DNA of 64,000 nucleotides from Rhizobium sp. BK418 (GTDB lineage Bacteria > Pseudomonadota > Alphaproteobacteria > Rhizobiales > Rhizobiaceae): contig NZ_SLZK01000003.1 in the NCBI RefSeq assembly GCF_004341105.1, positions 248,001 through 312,000 on the forward strand, given 5' to 3'. The translations under genes and the position numbers were made by a program. Positions 27,001 to 35,019 of the stretch are shown piece after piece (position 1 is the stretch's first letter; each line of letters opens with the position of its first letter). The notes beneath the pieces were generated by a model. That model was not told the origin of the DNA. It made no database searches and saw only the letters and a list, made by a program, of their open reading frames with translations.

Positions 27001-28249
27001 CGAGAATGGGGCGATGATCATCATCAAGGAATTCTGCCGCCTGCTGTGCTGACCAGATATCAAGCACGATGTCAGGAATGATAATTCCCTCACCAGCCCG
27101 GACGACCTCACCCGTTTCGGTCAAAAGTATTGCTTGGTCTTCGACAGCGTCGGCAAATGTTTCTTCGACGATGGCGCCGCAGATTCCGCCGAGAGAAGAA
27201 TCCTTTCGATCAACATCTGGCAACAGACCATAGGCGGCAACCCGTTCAACGATTTTGGTTTCTTTTTGAGCAAGCCAGGCCGTCATGACCGCAGCGGCGA
27301 GCTTGCCGGCACGCTCAAGAAGCCATCGATTGGTGGCCGAGATTGCCGGGTCCTTGATATCATTGCGATCGGGCTTAGCGATGAACGGTGCATTGCAGGC
27401 AAACGGCAACTGTGTCTTGACCCCGGCGGGAAGTACGACAAAAAGCCGGCCCTCCACCCCAAGCACCAGCTCAACTTTGCTCGCAGGAAAATCAGCCTGT
27501 TCGTCCGCCGATAGAGTGCGCTCTTCGCGTATTTCAGCCAGGGCTTCTTCAGGGAATGGGACGGCTTCCGAGCGAACAATCAGGACGGGCTTGTCTTCAC
27601 TTCCATGCATCCCCATCCATTCAGTGCGCTCGACGGGGCCTGGACCCAGGCTGCCCCAATGGATGGCGCGGCCGTTGATTTCGATCCGCCGCAGATTTCT
27701 GAAGAACAGCAAGGAAACCGGACTGGAGAGCCACTCCTCCAAATTGCGCTCAAGCTCATGCTGGCGATGCTGGTCACTGATCGCAACGCTTATGCAGGTC
27801 TTTCCGTCTTGCCGTGTACCGGCAGGTGACCAGCACGGCTCAGTGAAGCGCTTCCTCAGGAAATCCACCGAGAGACTGGGGGTAGCGAGCTCAACGCGGT
27901 CGCCAAGGCTGAAGGTGCTTTTGAAGCCTATTCCCCGAAATCCGATCGTATGCAGTGAGCGCTTGCTGGAGTAGCCGAAGCGGCAGAGCGAGGCGAAATG
28001 TTCGTCCGAAAAATCTTCACCGTTGTGCTCAAAAGAGAATACGCCGTTCTCGATCCGAACCTTGGCTTCGGACGCAAACGCGTCGTCAGCGTTTTGCAGG
28101 AGCTCGGACAGGACATGACGTGGGCTCTGGACTTGCCTGAATAGCTGATGCCATGGACCTGCGAGCTCCGGGTCCCGCTCAAGCTGATCCCATCTGTTCG
28201 CGGCTTTGCTCCTGATCTCCTCGAAATATCCGGGTTTCACTGTTAACAC
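24047..28249 (-). CDS. Sacsin-like GHKL/HSP90-type ATPase, 1400 aa
   Basis: The N-terminal 250 residues carry an HSP90-like ATP fold of sacsin type: SELLQNADDAF at about residues 48-58 holds the catalytic and Mg-binding Glu/Asn, and GFRGIGFKSTFSLGD near 103 is the glycine-rich lid. The middle 900 residues are largely helical with no domain I can name. The C-terminus (about 1300-1400) is compact, with SIPKPRKLEIMERFAKSQGY and GGWITRAHDSRFPWE. Giant GHKL proteins occur in several defence islands and probably act as ATP-gated clamps or sensors. It overlaps its neighbours by 7 and 17 bases. I see no nuclease motif in it. Confidence 0.8.
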   Translation of the reverse strand: MLTVKPGYFEEIRSKAANRWDQLERDPELAGPWHQLFRQVQSPRHVLSELLQNADDAFASEAKVRIENGVFSFEHNGEDFSDEHFASLCRFGYSSKRSLHTIGFRGIGFKSTFSLGDRVELATPSLSVDFLRKRFTEPCWSPAGTRQDGKTCISVAISDQHRQHELERNLEEWLSSPVSLLFFRNLRRIEINGRAIHWGSLGPGPVERTEWMGMHGSEDKPVLIVRSEAVPFPEEALAEIREERTLSADEQADFPASKVELVLGVEGRLFVVLPAGVKTQLPFACNAPFIAKPDRNDIKDPAISATNRWLLERAGKLAAAVMTAWLAQKETKIVERVAAYGLLPDVDRKDSSLGGICGAIVEETFADAVEDQAILLTETGEVVRAGEGIIIPDIVLDIWSAQQAAEFLDDDHRPILAHDIATQDKEKLVRWNFVEKVDKKVLLDVLRRRHLPKPESWRKLLTLWAYVAPEVAGYYFSAPDALRIVPVQGQDVLYAANEVVRLGEKKLLQSDSDWQFLSGHLTAVNQNWVRYLADQRRQAESGDAEELKKHTAGAYAVLKKIGLDDTSNADAVINRVAAEFFAQKQVTLADCVRLAQIAAKLGASAGDAFRFVSRGRTIHPLTSPLYFDEDGWLQELIPENQWDAVILHGDYTEKFESCSKEDWLRWVSHGNARLLTFIPLTQTRKTIYGRQNVQQEAAKRGYKGDITYHYKTSSFVVEDWDFKESFWQHWEAAEKGDLGIWGRIVERLLIQRESYWSSAKSARLKQVATTGTERSIIYEDLAPNWARRLGERACLPDTHNVHRKPAELLRRTPETESLLDIEPFVNALLDREASRPVMDLLGVRHQPLGPTSLLDRLRVYAQVQKAPITDVEKCYRRLDQMVGTCTTADFQEIKKALSQERLILSEGATWETVDSIFLLSDEEDVPAAAVIRSSLADLALWPRLGVQRPTAELAIDWLKGLPSGQQLSADDGRRVRALLTRYPQRIWEECGHWLNLAGEWVPADRLSYSITMQSLIPWTNLHPWVKQQTADMIKLPAATTNELPFSAVPSLSAHIEEQFHKQPQQSAKPVIKEWIAVLGSELSRAVFDSESDALRLAALAKRLALTTWQSAPALEIIPYLKGVPAGLPRRADVLWLDNVLYVDELPKARLARRVPEEIARQFGRADIRAALDYSFERPARDVREYLAENFNLSAPAAYETGEVQRASDSFSPEDATSSVEEPEGLTERPFDELEPFIPEAASTSNNHDIEDEPDPVAPPQNSFVHAHSIPKPRKLEIMERFAKSQGYKKDGEDRYFHPNGGWITRAHDSRFPWESRSASGDIQRYYWPKDHCLEQEPLQLEADVWSLIDQYPGTYALVLSDSEGNPLEVSGARLRALLEQGGLTLHPATYRIVYNHDQSS

Positions 28250-31200
28250 GGAGTCTCCCCCGCGTTGATGATCTTGCTGAGACTAATGATGCGCGAAACT
28301 TCCGCGAACCCCGGTTCTGGACCGAAAAGCCCTGTGGGGCGGCGCACATAAACTGGTTGCCGCGCAAATCCGGCTTCCACCTGTACAACGGCTAGAACGT
28401 AGGCATCCTCGGCATTGTAAGCCGTTAGCATCTCATTGCGCGTGATGGTGATTGTGTCTGCTGCCTCGTGTCGCCCCTTCACTTCAATGAAGTGAAGCTT
28501 TCCACCTTCCGGCTCGCGACTTTCGATGTCGTAACCTCGATTTTCGGAGCAGACATCCGTAGGTATGCGGCCAAGCTTGCGTTCGCTTTCCATGACGGCG
28601 TCCATCGCAAGCCTCTCGATGCGCTCGCGATCCTCCGCCATGCCGTTCGGAGGAATTTGCGTTCCCTCGGTTTGCTTAAGCAGCCAGCCTATGGGAACGA
28701 TTAATGCGGCACCCTGGATTTCGGGCGGCAGAGGAGCGATCGCGCGTTCCTTCGCAAGGTCGATGAGACGCTTCTCAAGACGGTCCGTAAGAAGGTCAAC
28801 GTGACGGCGGGCGTTCTGTGAATTGAGCCGCTGCTGGCGTCCCGCCTGTTCTTCCCGTTCGAGCTCTAGGGCACGGTGCTGCCAATGCAGTATCTCCCGG
28901 CGCAGCCGCTCCTTGACTGCAACCTCGGTCCTTTCGATCTCATAGACACGCCGCGCCCGGACCTCTTCGAGGTGGCGTGGGACGAGTTCGGATATCGCAT
29001 AGCCGCGTGCCGCATCTTCGATAAGCGTGCCCTGCGCTATCAGCTGCGTGTTTTCGCTGGTTCCCGCGTTGAGAATGCGCTCTTCAACCAGTTTTCGCTC
29101 GCTGTCATGGGGCGGTCTGAAGTCGAGATAGGGAGCCGCGCCGCCATCATGCACCTGTAATTTCGCGTCGATGAACACGAACTGCAGACGCTGCGATATC
29201 AAGCGCGGCCTGCCGTTCGCGGCCATCCGTCCATCTTTGATATCGTGCTGAAGATAGATAAGCGTGCGGCAGTCAGTGCCCATGTCGCTTTCATCGACGA
29301 GGACCGCTCCTTGGGTGAGGAGGTTCCGGTACCGCTCCATCGTCAGGTCAATCACGGAATCAAGCAGTGGATGCCCCGGCGCCACGAGTGCCGCTTGGTG
29401 TTTGCCGGGGATATCGGCCTTGTCAAAACAAACACGCTCATAGCGGGGCAGAACAGGATCACCGCGCCCGATCTGCCTATCCCTATCTCTTAGGATTGCC
29501 GGCACGCGCGTGATTTCGTAGCGCCCGGATTCCCGAGGACGCATCACGCCGCCAGAGAGTGCGAATGCTTCCTCGAAGAATGATCTTACATAGCGTGGCT
29601 GCAGCCGTCGCGCCTCTGCCCGTTCCATGTCCTCGCGCAGGGCATTGATGGTTGCCGCATCCAGCCCTTCCTTGGTCAGCTTGTTGCGGGCCACAAGCTC
29701 TTCAATGCGCTTCCTGTCTACTGCGCCGTCTATAGCTTCGAACAAACGCGCCTTCACGTCAGGCCGCTCGCCGTAGCGGATCGCTTCCATGAACATTTCA
29801 CGAAGGGCGCGGGCTTCGAACAATTCGCCGAGCACGTCGTAGACCTTACCGCCCAGCGTTTCGCGCGCCGTCTCAAGCTTTTCGAGAAGGCGGGCATAAA
29901 CCTGCCCCTCGCGCGTCTCACCGGCTATGAGATTCCACAAGTGACAAACCTCGGTTTGTCCGATGCGGTGGATGCGTCCGAACCGCTGTTCAAGGCGGTT
30001 GGGATTCCACGGCAGGTCGTAGTTGACCATCAAGTGGGCGCCGCGTTGAAGGTTCACACCTTCACCGGCAGCATCATTGGCTATTAAAAACCGGACAGTG
30101 GGATCGTCATTGAATGAGGCGATTGCTGCTCTGCGGCGATCGCGAGGGATTCCGCCATGGATAACCGCGACACTCTCTTCTTCACCTGTGCGCGCGCGGA
30201 TGCGGGCACTAAGGTATTCGAGCGTGTCGCGGGATTCCGTGAATATGACGAGCTTGCGGCGAACGTCGTTCGCGGGGTCGAAGACAAGCGGGTCATCTAG
30301 TATTTGATCAAGCTCGCGCCATTTGCTGTCTTCGCCCGACTTGCGCAGAACGCGGGCCAGCGATTCAAGCTCCTTGAGCGCTATGATTTCCGCTTCGAGC
30401 TCTGCGATGGTTCGAGCAGCCGTAGCCTGATCAACAACCTGCTCCTCTAGGTCCTCGACCTCATCCTCTGGCGCTTCTTCAAGGTCGTCCTCGTTCCAAG
30501 CCGGAAGCGCCTCCCTTTCAGAAAGCTTTTCAGCACCGTCGCGCCCCCGCTTGAGAAGCTTCTCCTCCTCAAGCCGCGCCTCTAGCCGGGCAAGGCGGCG
30601 CCGCAGCGACTCGTGGATAGCAGCCGGTGACGACGCAAGGCGGCGCTGCAAAATCTGCAACGCAAAACCGACGGTGTTTCGCCTGCGCTCCCCGCCTTCT
30701 TGTATCTGATCAGCCCGGTTCATTTCCTCGCGGACGTACCGGGTCACCCCTTCGTAAAGAGCAGCTTCTTTGTCCGAGAGACGGTAGGAAATCGTGTAGG
30801 CCTTCCGCTCAGGAAAAAGAGGAGTTCCATCGAAGCGGCGCAGTTCTTCTTTGGTCAGGCGCCGCATCATGTCAGAGACATCGACTTTGCGGGCACCTTC
30901 CCGGAACTTCCCCTGGAAGCGGTCGGCGTCCAGCAGTCCCATGAACAGCTGGAAATCGGCTTCCTTTCCGTTGTGAGGGGTAGCGGACATAAGCAGAAAA
31001 TGCCTTGCCAGTTCACCCAGCATTTGCCCGAGCTGATAGCGCTTGGTGTATTTGGCTTCGTTGCCAAAGAAGCTAGCCGACATCCGATGCGCCTCATCGC
31101 AGATGATGAGGTCCCACATCGGCGCGGCTTTGAGCTTGGCCTGGAGCTCTTCAGAACGCGCGATCATGTCTAGCCGTGCGATAAGGCGTTGCTTCTCCCC

Positions 31201-31785
31201 GAATGAGTTTCCAGAGGCGGCCGCTTCCAGTTGGTCGCGTGTCAAAATGTCAAATGTCAGATGAAATTTGTCTCTGAGTTCGTCCTGCCACTGCTCAACC
31301 AGGCTGCCCGGCGCGACAATCAGGCAGCGCTCAAGATCGCCCCGTATCAGGAGCTCTTTTATCAAGAGACCCGCCATGATGGTTTTTCCCGCGCCGGGGT
31401 CGTCAGCAAGGAGATATCGCAAGGGCTGGCGCGGCAGCATTTCACCGTAGACAGCGGTGAGCTGGTGCGGGAGCGCGTCGATCTGTGACGAGCGCACGGC
31501 AAGGAACGGATCAAACAAATGTGCCAGGCGGATTCGCAATGCTTCCGAAGCCAGGCGCATCAGATGGCCATCACCATCAAAGGCGAAGCGGCGAGTCTCA
31601 GCCTCTCGCTCAAGCGTTGCTTCAGACGAGCGAAACAGAATGGTTTGCTCGACGCCGCCGCCGTTAGCCTTGAACGTAACTTCCACGGCGTCCGCGCCGT
31701 ATGATCGGGCTGCTATGATCTCGACGATCTCGCCAGCAAGGATGCCCTTTATCCGGGCGCCCGGTATGATCTCTTCGAGGTGCAT
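28243..31785 (-). CDS. SNF2-family helicase with C-terminal DUF3883-like nuclease domain
   Basis: This 1180-residue protein is a RapA/SNF2-type translocase resembling DISARM DrmD. Walker A is DDPGAGKTIMAGLL at 128-141, the DEAH box is CDEAHRM near 230, motif III is LMSATPHNGKE, and helicase-C motifs include NDAAGEGVNLQ and QRFGRIHRIGQ. A charged coiled-coil insert (DDLEEAPEDEVEDLEEQ) lies between the lobes. The C-terminal 100 residues match DUF3883: GYDIESREPEGGKLHFIEVKGR gives the D...ExK pattern of PD-(D/E)XK nucleases near residue 1100. It probably translocates on DNA and may cleave it. It starts three bases after the RHH regulator gene. Confidence 0.88.
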   Translation of the reverse strand: MHLEEIIPGARIKGILAGEIVEIIAARSYGADAVEVTFKANGGGVEQTILFRSSEATLEREAETRRFAFDGDGHLMRLASEALRIRLAHLFDPFLAVRSSQIDALPHQLTAVYGEMLPRQPLRYLLADDPGAGKTIMAGLLIKELLIRGDLERCLIVAPGSLVEQWQDELRDKFHLTFDILTRDQLEAAASGNSFGEKQRLIARLDMIARSEELQAKLKAAPMWDLIICDEAHRMSASFFGNEAKYTKRYQLGQMLGELARHFLLMSATPHNGKEADFQLFMGLLDADRFQGKFREGARKVDVSDMMRRLTKEELRRFDGTPLFPERKAYTISYRLSDKEAALYEGVTRYVREEMNRADQIQEGGERRRNTVGFALQILQRRLASSPAAIHESLRRRLARLEARLEEEKLLKRGRDGAEKLSEREALPAWNEDDLEEAPEDEVEDLEEQVVDQATAARTIAELEAEIIALKELESLARVLRKSGEDSKWRELDQILDDPLVFDPANDVRRKLVIFTESRDTLEYLSARIRARTGEEESVAVIHGGIPRDRRRAAIASFNDDPTVRFLIANDAAGEGVNLQRGAHLMVNYDLPWNPNRLEQRFGRIHRIGQTEVCHLWNLIAGETREGQVYARLLEKLETARETLGGKVYDVLGELFEARALREMFMEAIRYGERPDVKARLFEAIDGAVDRKRIEELVARNKLTKEGLDAATINALREDMERAEARRLQPRYVRSFFEEAFALSGGVMRPRESGRYEITRVPAILRDRDRQIGRGDPVLPRYERVCFDKADIPGKHQAALVAPGHPLLDSVIDLTMERYRNLLTQGAVLVDESDMGTDCRTLIYLQHDIKDGRMAANGRPRLISQRLQFVFIDAKLQVHDGGAAPYLDFRPPHDSERKLVEERILNAGTSENTQLIAQGTLIEDAARGYAISELVPRHLEEVRARRVYEIERTEVAVKERLRREILHWQHRALELEREEQAGRQQRLNSQNARRHVDLLTDRLEKRLIDLAKERAIAPLPPEIQGAALIVPIGWLLKQTEGTQIPPNGMAEDRERIERLAMDAVMESERKLGRIPTDVCSENRGYDIESREPEGGKLHFIEVKGRHEAADTITITRNEMLTAYNAEDAYVLAVVQVEAGFARQPVYVRRPTGLFGPEPGFAEVSRIISLSKIINAGETPC

Positions 31786-31788
31786 TGC

Positions 31789-32016
31789 TTATCTGACCTT
31801 CTTCGTGGCGCGACCGTTCGTTGCTTCGGATCGCCGCGAAGCCTGCAGCGGGAGGCCGCTCTCGCCACGATGTGCCTCCAGAAATTCCAGGAGTGCGTGG
31901 CGCATGATCCAGGCCGCGGACACGTCGTTAGCGACCGCTAGTTCCTGAACCTCTCGATATGTCTGAGACGACACGATCATAGAGGTACGAACCGTCTTGT
32001 CTTTGTCGACAGGCAT
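31789..32016 (-). CDS. Ribbon-helix-helix regulator heading the defence operon
   Basis: This 75-residue protein has a CopG/Arc-like pattern: strand TVRTSMIVSSQ, helix TYREVQELAVANDV, turn SAAWIMRHALLEFLEAH. The ATG at 32016 is chosen because GGGGAAG stands six bases upstream; an in-frame ATG at 32046 lacks a site. Small RHH proteins at the head of an operon usually repress it. A perfect 12-bp palindrome upstream (32058-32069) is a candidate operator. The helicase gene begins three bases after its stop, so it is co-transcribed. Confidence 0.7.
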   Translation of the reverse strand: MPVDKDKTVRTSMIVSSQTYREVQELAVANDVSAAWIMRHALLEFLEAHRGESGLPLQASRRSEATNGRATKKVR

Positions 32017-32057
32017 CAAGCTTCCCCGGAGCAGTGAGTTCATCAAACTACATCACA

Positions 32058-32069
32058 ATGGTGCACCAT
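32058..32069. promoter_or_regulatory. Palindromic operator candidate of the defence operon
   Basis: ATGGTGCACCAT is a perfect 12-bp palindrome 42 bases upstream of the RHH start codon. A dimeric RHH protein is a likely binder; this is inferred from position and symmetry. Confidence 0.5.
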
Positions 32070-32345
32070 GCACACCGCTTTTTGCGGCTTGTCCACGGCG
32101 TTCTGACTTATGGTTTATGTCAAATAGTGGGACCATTGCCTGCTTCGTCTGGAGCCGTCCGTCGCCCTCACAAGCTGAGGGGCGACGGCGGACACAGCGA
32201 AGCAAGTGCCTGCTTTGGTGGTGGGCTCCCGAGCCCTCCTTAAACCGCGCGAGGGATCGTTACCCGCAGGGGCCGAGACACCGGCTCGGGCCGCAGGCTA
32301 GAGCCCGGTCCGGCCCTGCCGGACGCGCCCGACACTGAAAACACG
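32070..32345. repeat. Hairpins and first copy of a GC-rich structured repeat
   Basis: No gene. A strong hairpin has arms GTCCGTCGCC and GGCGACGG(C)GGAC around 32156-32192. From 32247 a block beginning GCGCGAGGGATCGTTACCCG and containing GGGCCGAGAC, CGGCTCGG and GAGCCCGG runs to 32337. A diverged second copy lies at 39736-39850. The function is unknown. Confidence 0.55.
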
Positions 32346-33173
32346 TCAACGCGGCTGCGCGATTACGAGGTCAATCCCCATATCGATGCGCGCGATCTCC
32401 CGGGCAACCAGAACGTCGAGAATCGCCTGCTCGCGATCAGGCTGCAAACCTGATCCATCCGCAGCGACCGGCGGCAGCGCCTGCCGCACCCTTCCGGCAA
32501 CGGCATCTTCCGTCTGCCGCCAGACCGGCGACGCGGCTTCGAGCACGGCCTGACGGACCTCCTGAGCCGTGGCCCTGAAATCCCGGACGTTCTTGTTCTT
32601 AAACTTGCGGGACAGGTTTCTGGTCACACTCTCAAAGGTCACGGCCTCGATTTGCCTGGGCTCCGAGCAGAAATACCCGTAGGACAGGCCGGGCTTGTAC
32701 GCGATCGTATGGACCTTGTCGTCCGGCAGCGGACCAATCTGCGCGGGAGAGAACAGGATAGAACGGCTCGCTACGCTCGCTGTGTTGTAGGCGCTATTGA
32801 ACGCAGCACAGTCGCGCAGGCATGGCGCGGCGTAAAACACTTGACCCGGATAGCGCCCCTCCCAGTCAATCAGCAACCGGTGCTGATCCGAAACATCCCG
32901 GCGCATGAGCGCGATCCTGAAGAACTCAAGCGTCAGACCGGGACACAGGCCGCCCGCGATCTCAAAGGCGCTGGCGCGGGTCATCAGCTCGGGGAGCTTG
33001 TACTGAAAGAAGAGCGGAACCGCGGGGAAGCCGATCTGCACGTCATAGCCCAGCGTCGCCTCCTGCACGAGGTTGGGAAAGACCGGCGCGCCGGTGGGGG
33101 CCGTTGCCGAACCGCGGATTAGATTTTCTGTGAACGCGTAGCCAAAAGAAAACTCCGTATATCCAACCTTCAT
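32346..33173 (-). CDS. Unknown protein between defence operon and HipBA
   Basis: This 275-residue soluble protein starts MKVGYTEFSFGYAFTENLIR, with conserved-looking blocks FPNLVQEATLGYDVQIGFP, PLFFQYKLPELM, EFFRIALMRRDVSDQHRLLI and SRSILFSPAQIGPLPDDKVH. The many aromatic and charged positions suggest an enzyme or nucleic-acid-binding protein, and ALMRRDVSDQH could hold an active site, but I cannot assign a family. It is divergent from hipB. Its placement among defence and toxin genes makes a defence role plausible. Confidence 0.55.
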   Translation of the reverse strand: MKVGYTEFSFGYAFTENLIRGSATAPTGAPVFPNLVQEATLGYDVQIGFPAVPLFFQYKLPELMTRASAFEIAGGLCPGLTLEFFRIALMRRDVSDQHRLLIDWEGRYPGQVFYAAPCLRDCAAFNSAYNTASVASRSILFSPAQIGPLPDDKVHTIAYKPGLSYGYFCSEPRQIEAVTFESVTRNLSRKFKNKNVRDFRATAQEVRQAVLEAASPVWRQTEDAVAGRVRQALPPVAADGSGLQPDREQAILDVLVAREIARIDMGIDLVIAQPR

Positions 33174-33225
33174 AACAGCCCAAACCGCCCCTTCACTTTA
33201 TCGCGCCGCCGCCGGCAAATATCCA

Positions 33226-33387
33226 CTATGTACAAAATTATGGCCACGAGCCACCCTTATGACCAATCAAATGAACAAAACTTGACTAGACTTCAGCCCC
33301 ATGGCACAATGTACAAAATTCTGGACATGAGAGCACCTCACGTCCACTCAAATGAACAAAGCAGGTATAGCCGTGCCCCGCCAAAGA
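33226..33387 (+). repeat. 81-bp tandem duplication in the hipB promoter region
   Basis: ATGTACAAAATT occurs at 33228-33239 and again at 33309-33320, and TCAAATGAACAAA at 33267-33279 and 33348-33360, both with a period of 81 bases. The sequence between the conserved blocks has drifted. The conserved blocks are likely HipB operators, as hip promoters usually carry several spaced operators. Confidence 0.6.
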
Positions 33388-33705
33388 AGCTACTCCAGAG
33401 TCACGCACCAGGCGCTCGCCATGCTCGGCAAGCTGATCCGCGTAGGCCGTGCCGAGCGCGGCCTGACCGCGCAGGAACTGGCAGACCGCGCCGGCATCAG
33501 CCGCACCACCCTTTCCAGCATCGAAAAAGGCGCGCCAGGGCCCGAGATCGGCATCGTCTTTGAGGTTGCCTCCATCGTCGGCGTGCGCCTGTTCGACTAC
33601 GACGAGCGCACGCTCCAGATGCACAATGCCCGCCTTGACGAAAAACTGACTCTGCTGCCGAAGAGCGTCCGCCACACGGTGAAGGAGGTCGATGATGACT
33701 TCTAA
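33373..33705 (+). CDS. hipB: HipB-like XRE antitoxin
   Basis: This protein of about 110 residues has an XRE helix-turn-helix: MLGKLIRVGRAERGLTAQEL then ADRAGISRTTLSSIEKGAPG. HipB binds operators and neutralises the HipA kinase. I prefer the GTG at 33373, which follows AGG, to the ATG at 33352, because the latter lies in a repeated operator-like block and lacks a ribosome site. The gene overlaps hipA by 11 bases, as expected for a toxin-antitoxin pair. Confidence 0.8.
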   Translation: MPRQRSYSRVTHQALAMLGKLIRVGRAERGLTAQELADRAGISRTTLSSIEKGAPGPEIGIVFEVASIVGVRLFDYDERTLQMHNARLDEKLTLLPKSVRHTVKEVDDDF

Positions 33706-35017
33706 GGCGGATGCTACCGAAGCCTTTGTCTGGATGTGGCTGCCCGGGGAAACAGAGCCGGTGGTTGCCGGTCGCCTCGACCAGGACGGCGAGCGCCTGC
33801 TTTATACCTACGGCGCCAGCTACCGCCGCCGTAAGAGCGCCATTCCCATCTACGAGCCGGAGCTCCCCCTCCAGGAAGGCGTCATTGCACCCATCAACGG
33901 CCTCCAGATGGCCAGCTGCATTCGCGACGGCTCGCCGGATGCCTGGGGCCGCCGTGTCATCATCAACAGGCTGACGGGCAAAAAGCCCGATGCTGCCGGC
34001 GTATCCGAGATCAGCGAGCTGACCTTCCTGCTGCAGTCAGGCTCCGACCGCATTGGCGCCCTCGATTTTCAGGCATCGGCCACAGAGTATGTCCCCCGCC
34101 TTGCCGCACAGGCATCGCTTGACGAACTCATGGAGGCAGCCGCCCTTATTGAAAAAGGCGTCCCCCTAACCCCGGCGCTCGACCAGGCCCTTAATCACGG
34201 CACGTCGATCGGCGGCGCTCGCCCGAAGGCGCTCATCGACGACGGCGCGAAGAAGTTCATCGCCAAATTCTCAGCCGCCAACGACACCTACAGCGTCGTG
34301 AAGGCCGAATTCATCGCGATGAAGCTGGCAACTGCCTGCGGGATCAACGCCGCGCCCGTATCGATGACCCGCGCCGCTCATAAGGATGTGCTGCTGATCG
34401 AGCGCTTCGACCGTACACACACAAAGGATGGCTGGACGCGCCACGCCATGGTCTCGGCCCTGACCATGCTTGGGCTTGATGAAATGATGGCGCGCTACGC
34501 CTCCTACGAAGACTTGGCCGAACTCATCCGCCACCGCTTCACTGACCCGAAGGACACGCTGAAGGAACTCTACGGGCGGATCTGCTTCAACGTGCTGTGC
34601 GGCAACACCGACGACCATGCCCGCAACCATGCCGCCTTCTGGGACGGCCGGATGCTAACGCTCACCCCCGCCTACGACATCTGCCCGCAAGGCCGCACCG
34701 GCAACGAAGCCACACAGGCCATGCTGATCAAGGGCGAGGGCCGCGCCAGCACGCTCGCCACTCTGCTCGCTGCCGCGCCCGACTATCACCTGAAAGAGGC
34801 GGAAGCCGCCGCACTGATCGAACACCAGATCACGACCATCGCCGAACACTGGCAAGAGGTCTGCGACGAAGCAGGCCTCAGCCCCGTCGACCGCAAACTG
34901 TTTTCCGGACGCCAGTTTCTGAACCTCTATGCCCTCAAAGGCCTCGATAACCACAAGGTGCTGCAGGATACCTTCCGCGCCGCGCACAACACACTGCTCG
35001 CAAGCGAAGGCGCCTGA
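33695..35017 (+). CDS. hipA: HipA-family Ser/Thr kinase toxin
   Basis: This 440-residue protein matches HipA: an N-terminal subdomain (LPLQEGVIAPINGLQMASCI), the P-loop region NHGTSIGGARPKALIDDG near residue 168, and the catalytic loop NVLCGNTDDHARNHAAFWD near residue 300, with the conserved Asp and Asn. HipA kinases phosphorylate aminoacyl-tRNA synthetases and stop growth. Key residues appear intact, so the toxin should be active. AAGGAGG precedes the start. It is followed three bases later by a helicase gene. Confidence 0.85.
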   Translation: MTSKADATEAFVWMWLPGETEPVVAGRLDQDGERLLYTYGASYRRRKSAIPIYEPELPLQEGVIAPINGLQMASCIRDGSPDAWGRRVIINRLTGKKPDAAGVSEISELTFLLQSGSDRIGALDFQASATEYVPRLAAQASLDELMEAAALIEKGVPLTPALDQALNHGTSIGGARPKALIDDGAKKFIAKFSAANDTYSVVKAEFIAMKLATACGINAAPVSMTRAAHKDVLLIERFDRTHTKDGWTRHAMVSALTMLGLDEMMARYASYEDLAELIRHRFTDPKDTLKELYGRICFNVLCGNTDDHARNHAAFWDGRMLTLTPAYDICPQGRTGNEATQAMLIKGEGRASTLATLLAAAPDYHLKEAEAAALIEHQITTIAEHWQEVCDEAGLSPVDRKLFSGRQFLNLYALKGLDNHKVLQDTFRAAHNTLLASEGA

Positions 35018-35019
35018 CG

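Noticed and set aside
17866..32016. Calling the large operon DISARM or BREX
   Set aside because: No DrmA, DrmB, DrmC, PglZ or BrxC-like gene is present; only the helicase and methyltransferase classes are shared.
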